64,000 nt of DNA from Cyathus striatus (taxonomy: Eukaryota > Basidiomycota > Agaricomycetes > Agaricales > Nidulariaceae). The notes under the pieces were generated by a model. That model was not told the origin of the DNA, made no database searches, and saw only the letters and a program-made list of their open reading frames with translations. Both the position numbers and the translations under genes were made by a program. Positions 12,633 through 24,300 of this stretch are shown piece by piece. The stretch's first letter is position 1; every line of letters begins with the position of its first letter. The stretch spans positions 744,001 to 808,000 of the forward strand of contig JAOVFP010000006.1 in NCBI GenBank assembly GCA_025738555.1. The letters run 5' to 3'.

Positions 12633-14829
12633 ATGCACGGCTTAGCATTTGCACTCTTTGCACTTCCTTTGGTCGGTGCGCAGACATGGTACTCATTCGG
12701 TTTGGTCTACAGATTAGATGTAAGTCTTACATGTTTGATGGACCAGGTGCGGTAAGAATTACATGCTGGGTTCGCCTGTTGTACCACCAGGTGAGCTCAT
12801 TCTATCATTATCAGAAATCCAAAACCTAAACAACCTTCTTCATAGGCGGAAACTTTCCAGTACCCGTCACATCCTCGACGCCACTACTCGCCCTGCGCTG
12901 CTCACAGGCCATAAGACCCTACCTCCCTGAAGACGCAAGCAGCACAGACGGATCAGTAGCAATCCTCATCGACACCCCCGTCGTATTTTCCCGCATATCC
13001 AACGCAGCGCCGATCACTCTCTCCCACCCAACTTCTCCGGGCTCATTGATCGTTACCGTCTCGGCAAATGGAAAGAAAATTACAAGCGGCAGCGTCCCGC
13101 TCAACGCCACGAAACATGCACTTCCATTTTCACTTTCGGCACTCGAACCTAGAGCGGCTGCGTATGATCTAACATGCAGCGCTACTATTGCATCTCAGAC
13201 TTTCAAGGCAACGGGTTCGTTGACGTACTTGCCTACGAAGCCAGCTAGTATAGGGTCAGTTACAAAGATGGATTTGAGGACTGGCGCCCTGCTCGCGAGA
13301 CCTGCGAATGGGAAGGGCGGTGCTTATGCGCCTGTGTTCCCGATTGGGTTTTATACCCAGTTTGATAACTACCTTGCCCAGGATTTGACTATTCCCGCTA
13401 CGTTAAAGTCTCAAGGGTACGTTTCGCTACTTGGCTTCAGTTCTCATTCGAATACTTACGGGAATACCCAAAGATTCACTGTGGTGCACCCTATTCCTGA
13501 TTTCAACAACCTCACCGCTCTCGACTTGGTCTTCGATAAAATGCAAGACGCGGGGTTATACCTCATGTACGATATGCGAAAGTATGTTTCGAGCTTTGTC
13601 CTTCCTGAGCACTACTCACAACCAGTACACTACACTACAGTACATACATGAACGCGACGTCTGTTACAGCTCAAGTAAACCGCATTAAATCGCGTCCGAA
13701 TCTTCTCCTTTGGTACACCGCAGACGAACCTGACGGTACTTTCGACCCTTTGGACGCCACAGTGAAAGCTTCGAACCTTATAACGTCGCTCGATGGTGGA
13801 GATGGAGCTGGAGGCGCTGGATACCACCCTGTATCGTTGGTACTGAATTGTGAAGACTTTAACTTTAAGTATGTTTCTCAGTCAACGTAAAGATGTAATG
13901 AGCTGACGGGTGTTGTGTAGTTCGTACACCAGTGGGACAGATATTGTTATGCAGGACGTATACATGGTCGGGAATAATGTTACGTTCTCGGCTGTCTATG
14001 GCACCGTTTGTACTAGGGATTACGGGTGCTGCGGGTAAGTTACCTTATTTCACCTCTGTTCGCGTGCGATGCTTAATATGAAGCTGGAAGATGTGATAAC
14101 TGCATAGGGTCATTCACGGATATATCGACTCGCATGGATGAGTTCAAGGACCGCCTATTTATAAATGGATGGGAACGTACGAAAGCTATCTGGACTGTTC
14201 CTCAAGGATTTGGAAATGAAACGTGAGTAGCTCGTTGCTGTACTCCGCGGTTTCTGTTTCAGTAACTTATGCACTCGGTGAACAGATTCTGGCCGGTTTG
14301 TAGGCTTGACTTATACCGTAGCTTTGGGTGCTGAATATTGAATGGTTGTGTCTTACAGAGGTATCCAACTGGAAAAGAATTCGTCGTTGAAAGCATTGTT
14401 GGCATAAACCATGGTGGTTTAGGTGCGTTCTTATATGTCACCAGTACTAACCAATGGAGGACGAATACGTGATCTACAGGTGTCGTTTCATGGGATGACC
14501 CTACACCGGCAGACATCAAGGCGTCCGCCTCTGCACTGGCTCTCACATTACCAAAGATGAAACCCTTCATTTTCAATCCCTCAGCGACGTTCAAGCAGAT
14601 TACTACAGGCGGTGTCGACTTTGGCTTATGGACCGTTGGATCTGATACACTTGTTCTTGGAAGTAACATTAACTACGTATCGGCGGCAATTAGGTTGCAG
14701 GACATTGGATTCTCCACTACAGTTTCAAAGGTTACTCAGTTCTTCAACAGTGGTTCGCAGGTGGACCCGGCGAAGTTCCATTTGACATTTGAATCTGTTG
14801 GGTCTGGTGGGTTCATTGTGACGAAGTGA
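12633..14829 (+). CDS. Secreted glycoside-hydrolase-like (TIM-barrel) protein
   Basis: The start at 12633 gives MHGLAFALFALPLVGAQ, a typical signal peptide with cleavage near AQ, so the product should be secreted. The N-terminal part (GNFPVPVTSSTPLL to LTYLPTK) is Thr/Ser-rich and beta-strand-like. The central part has barrel-like segments: PVFPIGFYTQFDNY, TLKSQGFTVVHPIPDF after splicing, MQDAGLYLMYDMRK, NRIKSRPNLLLWYTADEPDG, VMQDVYMVG and GVVSWDDPTPADI. The ADEPDG Glu sits where clan GH-A enzymes carry the acid/base residue after strand 4, so a retaining glycosidase is plausible. The C-terminal domain ends FESVGSGGFIVTK. At least six short introns are needed. The first intron boundaries, near 12720-12844, are not certain. 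I cannot place it in a numbered GH family. Confidence 0.65.
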
Positions 14830-15493
14830 TTTGAACTTGTGTATAAGTATTTAACAAAAAAGCATTCACTTCTATCAAGTTTATGTCCGCAAACAAAAGC
14901 GACGAAATGATCGTATAGCATTTTTATATAAAGCAGGTATGTCTGGGCCGCGAAAACGGCATTGGAACGAATGTGTATCACAATGTACGTATTGAGGATG
15001 CGCATATACTATCCATTTCATCGGATAGCTTATGATAAAACCGATCAGTATGTAATCTTACCGTTACATAGAGTCCAGCAAATTAATAGGTAAGACAAAT
15101 CCCAACGACAAAGAGTATAGCATAAGGAAAGTTATATGAACTACTTGTTACCAGTATAGCCCATGCTACAAACCAGTAACATAACAGTCAGGGAAACATG
15201 TTGGAACCTAGCCTACATCAAACCTACAAATATGACAAGCCAGATACCAATGACGTACTGCCGAGTCAAAGCGAGAAGGTGATAGCGCGTTTTAGTATTG
15301 CGAATGTTAGAATGCAGCACTTGAATACGCAGTACGTGAGAGTACGTGAATTAGATGTGTTGACAGTGAGATACAGTGAAGACCATTCAGATCGGTATTG
15401 AATTCCTGAACGATTGAATCCCTTCCTTCAATCCTCCAACACGCTATCTTACTTCAATCCCCCAGCACGCTATCTTGATTCCAAACCACCACT
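14830..15493. other. Intergenic, no gene seen
   Basis: AT-rich spacer. A short block with AAAACGGCATTGGA near 14953 matches one near 7827, suggesting a dispersed repeat fragment. Nothing else is recognised. Confidence 0.4.
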
Positions 15494-15954
15494 ATGTCTC
15501 TCTCTCCTAATCTCCCAATCCTCCCAATCCTCCCAATGACGAAGACCCCGATAAAACGCCTGTTCCCAACATCAAGCCGGTATGACAGAAACTGTCAGTA
15601 TCCCTGCCTGCTTCCTGTACTTGAACTTGCTGCTGACGCTTCTCTGTAGACAACTCCAGAGGTGAATGCCAACATCGAAGGAGCATCGAGTTTAAATGGG
15701 CCTGTTCCGTCTAGCTCGGACGGTCAGTGTCATTCGATGACCCAGGAGATCAACCTCAAGAACAGGATTTCCTGGAGTCGGTGGTGGAAGAGGATGAGGA
15801 GGTGGACGACTACGACGACGAGATGATGGAAGTGGTTGGGGCTGAGGAAGTGGAGGAGGAGGAGGACAACGCGGTGATGGTAGACGTGGTGGAGGTGAAC
15901 GAGGAAGAAGAAGAGAATGCTGGACTCACACAGCGCAATAGTATAATTGGATAA
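15494..15954 (+). pseudogene. Decayed tandem copy of the acidic-protein gene at 17 kb
   Basis: The organization and wording match the gene at 16998: ATGTCT start, Pro/Asn-rich leader, a short intron (GTATGACAG to CTCTGTAG), then an exon starting ACAACTCCAGAGGTGAATGCC that parallels ACAACTCCAGCGGTGGCTGCC, EGASS, and later DDPGDQPQEQDFLES against NDPVDQSQDQDFLEE. The leader reads in the wrong frame from the ATG: the homologous frame carries NPPNDEDPDKTPVP but has an upstream stop. A second frame change lies before DDPGDQ, near 15720. After the acidic run the frame ends at QRNSIIG, without the downstream exons of the sister gene. It is best read as a truncated, frame-disrupted duplicate. Confidence 0.7.
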
Positions 15955-16997
15955 TATTAGCATAATGGTAATTACTGGCATCTATTTATATAACCCTTAA
16001 GCGCTTGTAGTAAGTACTATGTAGTATCTTCAAAAGGACTTGTGTAAAAACCAAAAATCTTTCCTACTTTTAGCACAGCAAATTAGTCAACAACCCAAGG
16101 TTGAAGAGCATAACAAAGTCACAGAAGCAAGTCGAGCCTCAGTATGTTCAGCTGCACAGTACGGTTACTAGCACTTGAGTCTTGAAGAGCCGTTCCATTT
16201 CGAGATTAAACCACACCGGGGGGAGGAGAACGAGTTGAAGAAATAGCGAGTACTCAGAAGGACAAGTACCGCCGAGCAAGGCGCACGAGCATGAAGTAGG
16301 CCTGAGTGCGTGAAAGTGCTACACATGTCACATACATCCAATACGAGGAAGTACCAAAAGTACCAATAGCATAGATATATTCTTCGCAATTAGTGCCGAA
16401 GTGAACGCTGGAGACGCAGATCCACAGTGTAAGTCCCTTCGAATAACAGAGCACCAGTCAAGACACGCAGAATCCAACCAGCAGTGGGGTGGGCGCCGGA
16501 CGCGCTGAGAGACTGTATTTGGAGGTGTTGAACATTGAGTTCTAGAGGCAAAGTGTGGTGATTATAGTGGCAGAAGGAAACATCCTGAGCATCACTGTAT
16601 ATCAGCAATCTATAATCGGAGGGGTGCGGAACACCAACCTAGGAAAGGTTGTATTCTACCGATATGAAGCCAGAGACCTACGACCTACGAACGAACGAGG
16701 TAGCGACGATGCCCGTAAGAATACATAGGATACGGATGGAATGTATTGCGAGCATTGAACACTTCCATTAGACGAGAGCACCCAAGTCGGAGAGGAACAT
16801 TACTGTGCGCTACACATCGTGGACAAGTACACACAATCACAGCGTGCCAGAGATTAAGACCCTATTCACCAAGCCATGTCGTCAGAAATGGAAGTAAGAC
16901 ACAGTGGGAACCACATACCATGTCTCAGATCGTCGCCATATATTCCTTTACAACTCTATTCTCCCTCAACACCCCATCACAATCCTAAACCACCATC
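15955..16997. other. Spacer between the two acidic-gene copies
   Basis: No reading frame with family features. It separates the decayed copy from the better preserved one and contains the promoter of the latter. The TATA-like signals are unremarkable. Confidence 0.4.
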
Positions 16998-18171
16998 ATG
17001 TCTTTCCATCCCAATCCCAATCCTCCCAACAAAACACCCGATGAAGACCCCGACCCCAGCCCCACTCCCGGTCTAACAAACCCTGTAAGTGTCGCATCTT
17101 CCCTCCGTACTTGCTGCTGATGGTTCTATGTAGACAACTCCAGCGGTGGCTGCCAGCACCGAAGGAGCATCGAGTTCAACTATGCCGGTGCCAGCCAATG
17201 ACCCAGTAGATCAATCCCAGGATCAGGATTTCCTGGAGGAGCGGGACGATGACGACGACGACGACGACTCTGGGGTGAAGGTGGAAGTGGTTGAGGTAGA
17301 CTTGGAGGAAGAAGAGAGGGAAGAGGAAGAAGAGAGACAAAGGATGCAGCAGAGGGCGAGATTGGAATATGTCGAGTGGAAAGATGACGACTATGACAAC
17401 GCCGATGATGACTACGAGGATGACGACGACGACTACGACGAGGAGTGGGACGGCGACGATGAGGAGGAGGAAGAGGAGTCGATAATGTCAGTTGTTATGT
17501 TTGGTTCTTCGTGATATTACTGATACGGTAACAGCGGGAAGATTATCGTCGGTGGCGCAAGAAGAAGTCCAAGAAGCCGTTTCCCGAGGTCACGTTGGAA
17601 GAGGTGGAGGAGGTTAGTGTCGTGCTTGCCTCCGCTAGGTATTGCTAATACCTTTCTTTTCCCTGTAGGACGAAGATGGTGAAAACCAAGCGCTGATGCA
17701 GGAGCAAAAGCAGGCGGAGAAGGATACGTTGGGAAAGTTAATTGATAATCTTTCCGAAGACGACTCGGACGACAGTGGTAAATCTTGGCTGTGTTCAACT
17801 TTTCCTCAGGCTGAACTGACCAATCTGTGTTCAGACGGTTCCGACAGAACTGTTCGACTTGGTGACTCCCCTACACACTTTGGTTATTCTGAAGCAAAGC
17901 TACCTGAAAGCCTCATACCAGAACTTGAACTTGAACCTCCGAGCGCATCTTCGTCCAGTGCTGAAGCTGAGAGGAAATCGGGTTGGCAGGGATAGCTCCT
18001 AATACATATGTCCAGGTAAGTGTCCCAGTAGAATGTCATTGTTTTTGCATCCTTTAACATGCTAATGCACTTTTGTAGCTGGTCGCTGAAGCTGAAGAGT
18101 CCTCGCCAACAAGCAGCAGGGACCCAGATGATCGTTTTCAGTTTCTATTCGACCAGTTCACTTATGGCTGA
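16998..18171 (+). CDS. Asp/Glu-rich protein of unknown function, probable late frameshift
   Basis: Starts MSFHPNPNPPNKTPDEDPD. A phase-0 intron (GTAAGTGTC to CTATGTAG) precedes TTPAVAASTEGASSS and a long acidic run (DDDDDDDDSGVKVEV, later EEEEEES). The following exons encode REDYRRWRKKKSKKPFPEVT, then DEDGENQALMQEQKQAEKDT, then DGSDRTVRLGDSPTHFGYSE. The basic patch inside an acidic chain suggests a nuclear or chromatin-facing protein, but this is inference. The frame stops at 17995. Immediately beyond, another frame reads GIAPNTYVQ, then a normal intron (GTAAGTGTC to TTTTGTAG) and LVAEAEESSPTSS to DQFTYG with a stop at 18171. A one- or two-base indel near 17970-17980 seems to have cut off the original C-terminus. 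I do not recognise the family. Confidence 0.55.
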
Positions 18172-18546
18172 GGTAACTCTGGCGTTATGTAAGCATTTAC
18201 GAAATACAGACTTTGTGCCGAACTCTTGCAACTTGTCATGACATTTTCCACTGTACGAACTAGTAGACGTTAATTATCTATAGGATTTTTATATGTAATG
18301 CTGTATCATTTCAGTGCACAAAACTTGTCAAAATTTAAATTTATTGAGGTCAATTTTGTTTGGATTTTGTGCCGATTTTGCCAAGATTTTGCCAAGGATT
18401 TCCAAATAATTACCGGGTCAGCATACGCCGGCCCGAAATCGAGGAAGCCCTGAAGGCTGACGCAGAGGTTTTGCAGGGGTCAATCCGACAGTCAACTTAT
18501 ATGTCAACCGACTCAACGTCTCTACTGAACATTGAAATGTTGAATC
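18172..18546. other. Short intergenic spacer
   Basis: AT-rich with poly-T and repeated TTTTGCC/TTTGTGCC words near 18340-18400. No gene is seen. Confidence 0.4.
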
Positions 18547-19894
18547 ATGTCAGCAAAAGATTTTTATGCAAAGCCAAAGCCCCATCTTCCTGATATTCCA
18601 GCAGAGCTCTGGCAGATTATCTTCCGAGAGGCGACAGGTGTGCCTGGACCATTGGAAGTGCAGCTCGTTACGCGAGGGCATACAAACACAGCTGCTAGGA
18701 AATCTCACAAACTCTTCAAGGCATCGTTGGTAAAGTGCTCGATGGAATTAATGAATCTGAAGCTTGACATGTTCGCAAAATTGCCAGGTGACGAAGCGAT
18801 ATCTTCCTCGCGTTTGCAAAGCGTGGTATGCCATCGCGTCTCCCTATCTGTATGAACAAGTCTGCACTGGAAGAGGACGCTGTTTAGCGTCACTTTGTTA
18901 TGCGTTAAAACGATCCCGCACTCTGTCAAATGATTCTTCCACAGAATATGAGAGTAAATACTCTTTGGGATGGTGGACAAGAAGACTCGATGTCTCCTTT
19001 CGTGACTTTGATCCCAATGTTCACGATTTAGAGCTTCTTGCAGATATCATCGAAGAGCTTCCCAATCTCACGTCAATTGTGTTTTCTGTTTCTGCAACTA
19101 CACTGAGAGACGCGTCGCTACCACTCGAGTTCTGAATGCACTAAGACGATGTCTAAACTTGAAGACGATCCATTGGTTCCAGCCTTTACTCTGCCCGGAC
19201 ACTGGAGCTGGATACATTTTTTAACAACAGTCACATCCTTGTCTACATCGGTGCATCTGCTCATTGGGCAGTCTCATCTTTACCCTACGAACAACGTCCC
19301 AACATCAATCTCCCATCTGTGACTACGTATCTGGTCGATTCCTTCTCTTACATTTTGTTCTCTCGAATGAACATGTCGATGAATAATCTTCAGCATCTGA
19401 TCTTTGACATGGGACAGGTCGGCGACATATATACCAACTGGACAACATCCTTACCAACATTCAGCATTATAACACATCTAGAGCTCTGTTGGTATTTCAT
19501 AGAGGATTTTTCGCTGGAGGACATTATTGACATGTTCGCGAAGTCCTGTCCTCAGCTTACAAGCCTGCGGATCACCACTCTCCAATGGTCTTGCCTCTCG
19601 TTTAACCGATTTCCGCCATCGATTCAGAAATTAGGTCTTCAATGCACAGCTGTACAAGTGCGGGGGGAAGAACTTTTACAGTTGTTCTGGATATTAAGGG
19701 ACTTGCTTCGACTAGGCGAGGGACTGAAGCTCGTCCAACTTATAGATTCTGCCAATGTCGCTCAGTTGTATAAACACCCGTTTGCTGTACAGAATGGCGT
19801 AAGGTTAATACGAGGATTTAAAGTCAAGGTGTTGGACGATGAAGGACGGGATATCAGATATGTTAATTATTCCAGAATTCCTTCCATAAACTGA
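18547..19894 (+). pseudogene. F-box/LRR-like protein gene with frame disruptions
   Basis: The N-terminus has MSAKDFYAKPKPHLPDIPAE then LWQIIFREATG, a typical fungal F-box-like start. A 58-base intron (GTAAAGTGC to TTGCCAG) joins KASL to VTKRYLPRVCKAWYAIASPY, completing the F-box helix region. F-box proteins recruit substrates to SCF ubiquitin ligases through Skp1. LRR-like text follows: IIEELPNLTSIVFSVSATTL, then in another frame VLNALRRCLNLKTIHWF, then in a third frame LYSARTLELDTFFNNSHILV, continuing to LTSLRITTLQWSCLSF and the end RYVNYSRIPSIN. The two frame changes fall near 19100 and 19180. A 56-base GTTCTG..CAG intron would join the first and third frames in phase, but it would discard the LRR-like middle, so frameshifts seem likelier. 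Confidence 0.6.
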
Positions 19895-20008
19895 TTAATA
19901 CATTCCGTGGTGTCCGAGTCTGACATGTAATACAATATCCAAAAAAAACTGAGATTATATTTTCTGCTGAGGATTGCGCTGCAAGGGTGGGAGTTTAGCA
20001 TTCTACAT

Positions 20009-21003
20009 CTACGCACATGCGACTGCGACACTCACATTCACCATGCAATATATCTCTGTTCCAACAGCTTCTTCACCTGTTGCTGCCAGACCTAGCGCAT
20101 TCGCCGATCCGACACCCAACGTGAGTGGTGTAAGGACCTTACGAGAGTGGATGAAAAACAAAACATGGTGAAACTAGAAAGGCACTGTACCTCGTAGCCC
20201 AAATGTTGATAGCGGTCCCTAGACTTAGTCGTTGTCGATTCAAGTGTAAACATGGCATCTGGGGCATGGGCGTATGCCTCTCGCATGAGTAGTGACATTA
20301 AACCTGTAAGAGCAAGTATTTAGCCCTGTCAAGAAACCAGATTACGTTGTCAAATACCTTTGCCTTGGTGCGATGAGTGAGTGCCGATGAGTTGCAAATA
20401 CCAAGTGGCGTCCGGGGTTATTCCTAGGTTCTGATCTTTAAATCCCTTTTCCATGAGTGCGTGCGCTCCTTCAAAGTATTCAAAAACCATGCGCTGCGAT
20501 GAAGGGCATTGTTAAATATATCGATATGATACTAAACAGCTACACACCTTAATACCAGACCATCCCCAGTTTCGAATGATCTGAAATAAACCGCTGCCCC
20601 ATGTAGTAAGCGCGCCCAAAACGCTAATCCTCTGGTTGGGTGGCAGCCACATTGCAACAGCTGCAATCTGCTCTTTCGTTTGCGACCCATCTTCGTTGGT
20701 GGTGGCTGGTATGACAGCGACAGTCGTCCGGCCACCAACAGAAATGCAAGATCGGTACATCCACGCCATATTGTCTCGGACCATTTTGCTACCATCAGTA
20801 TCATGTTCATGCAACTTCAGACTTTTAGATATAACCACTTTGCGCTCGATGACTGCATACAACACACCTGCGTTTGCACTCCCGAAGTAATTGATTAATG
20901 GATCCTGAAGAAATGCATCCTCGGCAACATCTACGATGACTTCAAAATCTTCGGGTCTTGCCTCGCGTACGAATGGCTTTGGTTCTACCTCAGCGATAGA
21001 CAT
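20009..21003 (-). CDS. GNAT-family N-acetyltransferase
   Basis: Starts MSIAEVEPKPFVREARPEDF and then EVIVDVAEDAFLQDPL, the usual beginning of a GNAT fold. Exon 1 ends SGLFQIIRNWGWSGIK. The next exon carries RMVFEYFEGAHALMEKGF and ATWYLQLIGTHSSHQGKG, where HQGKG corresponds to the acetyl-CoA pyrophosphate loop (Q/RxxGxG/A). Then come LMSLLMREAYAHAPDAMFTL and SRDRYQHLGYE, and a last exon VLTPLTLGVGSANALGL to VNVSVAVACA with TAG at 20009. Introns are about 50 bases. The family transfers acetyl from acetyl-CoA to amines. The acceptor here is not predictable. The product should be soluble and about 275 residues. It lies between the F-box-like gene and NEO1, with no evident functional link. Confidence 0.85.
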
Positions 21004-21360
21004 GTTGTAGGGAAAAAGCTGGACGGAACAGAGATGTCATTTTTGCAGAATAAACAAATCCTTGGCAGTTGAAGTTGTAATTTTTGATGAAGCGGACGGA
21101 TTTTTTTTACACATTCTGGCTTATTTTTCGGTTTGTTGTTCTAGGCTGTTCTCCGCGTTCCGCGGGCTCAGTCAGTAAACCCCGACGACAAACCTCCTGA
21201 AACCCATACTTTGTACATCGCAACCATTACTTGAAGTTGGGCGAAAGAGGCAAGTACCTTGCACTACAAGTTGACCTGAGACCTAGGAGCTTATCAACTT
21301 TGTTACGGAGAAAAGCTATATTACCAAAATGTTGTATATAACTATACTAGGCTTATTATG
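21004..21360. other. Intergenic between acetyltransferase and NEO1 3' end
   Basis: Contains the acetyltransferase promoter and the NEO1 3' UTR. No additional gene is seen. Confidence 0.4.
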
Positions 21361-24300
21361 CTATAGCAATTTACTTGAGGCTGCGGGTGCGACTCTACTA
21401 CGAATGAGCTTGAAGATCCACAATGGTAAGGCGCTGATTGCTACAATGACCGCAACCTTCCACGCGAAGGGAATGGTAACAACGAAAGAAAGATCTAGGC
21501 AGAGTTAGCAAGTCTGGGTTGTTCCGAGAAATAGAGCTTACCAAAGTACTCCGGTAAGAAGGCAATACTTAAAACGTAGAAGAATAATGTTACAATCTCG
21601 GATACCACCATATAGAGATGCCTTTGGGAGGTAAATGAACAAAGTTGCTGACTCAATATTGGCGCGAACGTACCATGTGGTGATCTCCAGTGCAACCATA
21701 ATAAGCTCGTTAAGAATCAGAGCGGTGAATGAAATAGAAACGATGTGCAAGAATTCGTTCTCGAAAAGAACGAGAGATATAATCATGATGGCGGCACCTG
21801 CAGTCCGTTAGAACGCAGAACAGAACAAATCAAAGTATTGTTAAACATACCCTGGTAAAGACTGATCATCAACCACTGGAAGAAGGTCTTGTATGATAAC
21901 GCTCGGCCCTACAACAATTCTCAATATTATTCTTATAAAAACCAAGGCTAACACAAACCTTTGTCAGCTCTTTATATAACTCAGGGTATAGAAGGGCGAG
22001 ATCTTCGTTAACATCCCTATCTAATACCAGCGAAAACACAGGCGCCATGGTATACACAGTGGCGTATCCTACCATCAACCACCCTTGATATAACGCAATA
22101 GGCGCAAAATAAAATATCGCCGAAAACACAGCCTGCATAATGGAGATAATAAGACCACGATGGATCACGAACTGGCGAGTTTGGCTGAGCGACGGTAGGA
22201 ATTACGACCATGCCATAGAAGAAGCTTAGTGAGGTAGCTAAACTGAGTCACGGAGAAATCAGCAGCAAGCGAAGCCTGTTTCCCTTCTTTGCCGACAATG
22301 CCGATACCTAGAAAGAGATTAGAAGATGTATTAATGGCAGGGGGAGGGAAATAACGCACCAACGTCTGCAGCTTGGATCATACTAACATCATTACCTCCG
22401 TCTCCGATACAGCAGACGCGCTTTTTAGTGTGGTGACGGATTAAACGGGCGACATCAGCCTTTTGAGTGGGTGAACAACGGCAGGCTACAACAGCCGAGA
22501 GCTTGGTTGTGATCTCTATGAACTCGTTCTTGAACAGGTTAAGGCAGAGCTGTGAAATCAATAAGCATCTATTTAGATAAAGATAAGGATTTAGCGCACC
22601 TGTAACGATTCTCCGTCGATAACAAGGCAGCAATCCAACTTATTCTGAAGGAACTCAGCTGATCCCGGACTTCATCCGCAGTTTTCACTTTCGTTGAAAC
22701 ATCATAAGCCGCTTTGCAACAAAAGAGACCAATATCACTTACACTTGGCCACCTCGTGTATATACTGATTCCTCGCCACCAACTTCGTCGAAATGGCAAT
22801 ACACCTAGCAGTCTCAATCTTATCACCAGTCAACATCCAGATTTTAATCCCAGCATTCCTCAAAATCTCTAGAGTGCCCTTCACATCATCCTGCAGCTTA
22901 TCCTCAACACCAGTAAGACCGAGCAGCTCAAGATCATGCTCAAGGTACTCCGCGACCACATCCTGCATCGCCTCGTTCCTTCCATCGAGTTTAATGCTAG
23001 CTTCATGACGCCTCTTCTTGAACTCCGTATACACAGCACCACTAACCCTCTTACGAGCCATAACGAGCGTACGTAGTCCTTCGCGCGCCATATTGGCCGT
23101 TTCTTCCTCCAACCAATCATTCCGTTGCACAATCTTCGCCATAACGACGTCAGCGCCCTTTTGCAGGAAGAGGATCTCGCCTGTGTTGATATCTTTCACG
23201 ACGATGCCCATGCGCTTAGATTCGGAGGTGAAAGGGAAGATTTCCAGGATGTCGTAGATTAGTCTGGCGCCAGTGGGAGTTTGGAGTTCCATCCGAGTGC
23301 GGTCACGGAATACGAGAGTGAGTCCGACAGAGGCGGTCCACGTGACGATGGCTACTTCGTCTGGGGAGGAGGCCTGGTAGGTCACTGTGCCGTCGTCGTT
23401 GGAAACTGGTGTAACCTATAAGTGTAGTAAGTATCAGTGATACAATGTCCAAGCTATAAACATACGTTATGGCACAGAGCAAGACTTAAGACCACGTCCC
23501 GGACCCTAGAAGACATATCCCTCCTGCCTCTCGTCGCAAGTTGAGCACCGGTAGCCAAAGATCCTTGCCGCATATGAGCTACATAGATCATTCCTCAGTT
23601 AACTTCATATCCAGCATTCATTCTTCGTACTTACCATGCTCAGCATTTTCACCAAACGCAACAGCTAACTGATGCGCAACTTCGTCCATGGAATCAGCTC
23701 CATAAGACATGGTTCCCATATGCAGTTTCTTCATCTCCATCTCTACCAACAATATATCGTAAGCACTCGAATGACATAGACAGAAAATTCAAAACTTCAC
23801 CATTCTGTGTCAATGTACCGGTCTTGTCACTCAACAAGTATGTGATCCTTCCTAGTTCTTCGGGAAGCGTGCTGGTACGCACAATCGTCCCCGGAATCTC
23901 AGTATCGTTCATAATCTGATGCGCATATACAGTTTTGCCCATATCAAGGTTAACACGCAAGCTAAAAGAATAGTGGTGAGCTACGGGTTTACGGAGGGCA
24001 GAGACAAAAGTACCTGATGGGAATAATAGACGAGAAGAGGATCAAAAACCTGAATACATAGATGTACCATAAACCTCGGAATCCGTTAAGAGCCACAAGA
24101 ACGAGTGAAAGTGCGAATGTCACAGCACACAAAATCTATGAAGCTGCATTGGCGCATATACTTAACTTCAAAGCTAAAGAACGAATGACGAACCTTTGCA
24201 AGCCTGTTAATCTCAAAATCTAATAACCCCACCTTAGTCTCCGGATGACTGGTATTCATCACCGCCCTAGTCTCCGAACCAGTATAAATAACGAAGCCGA

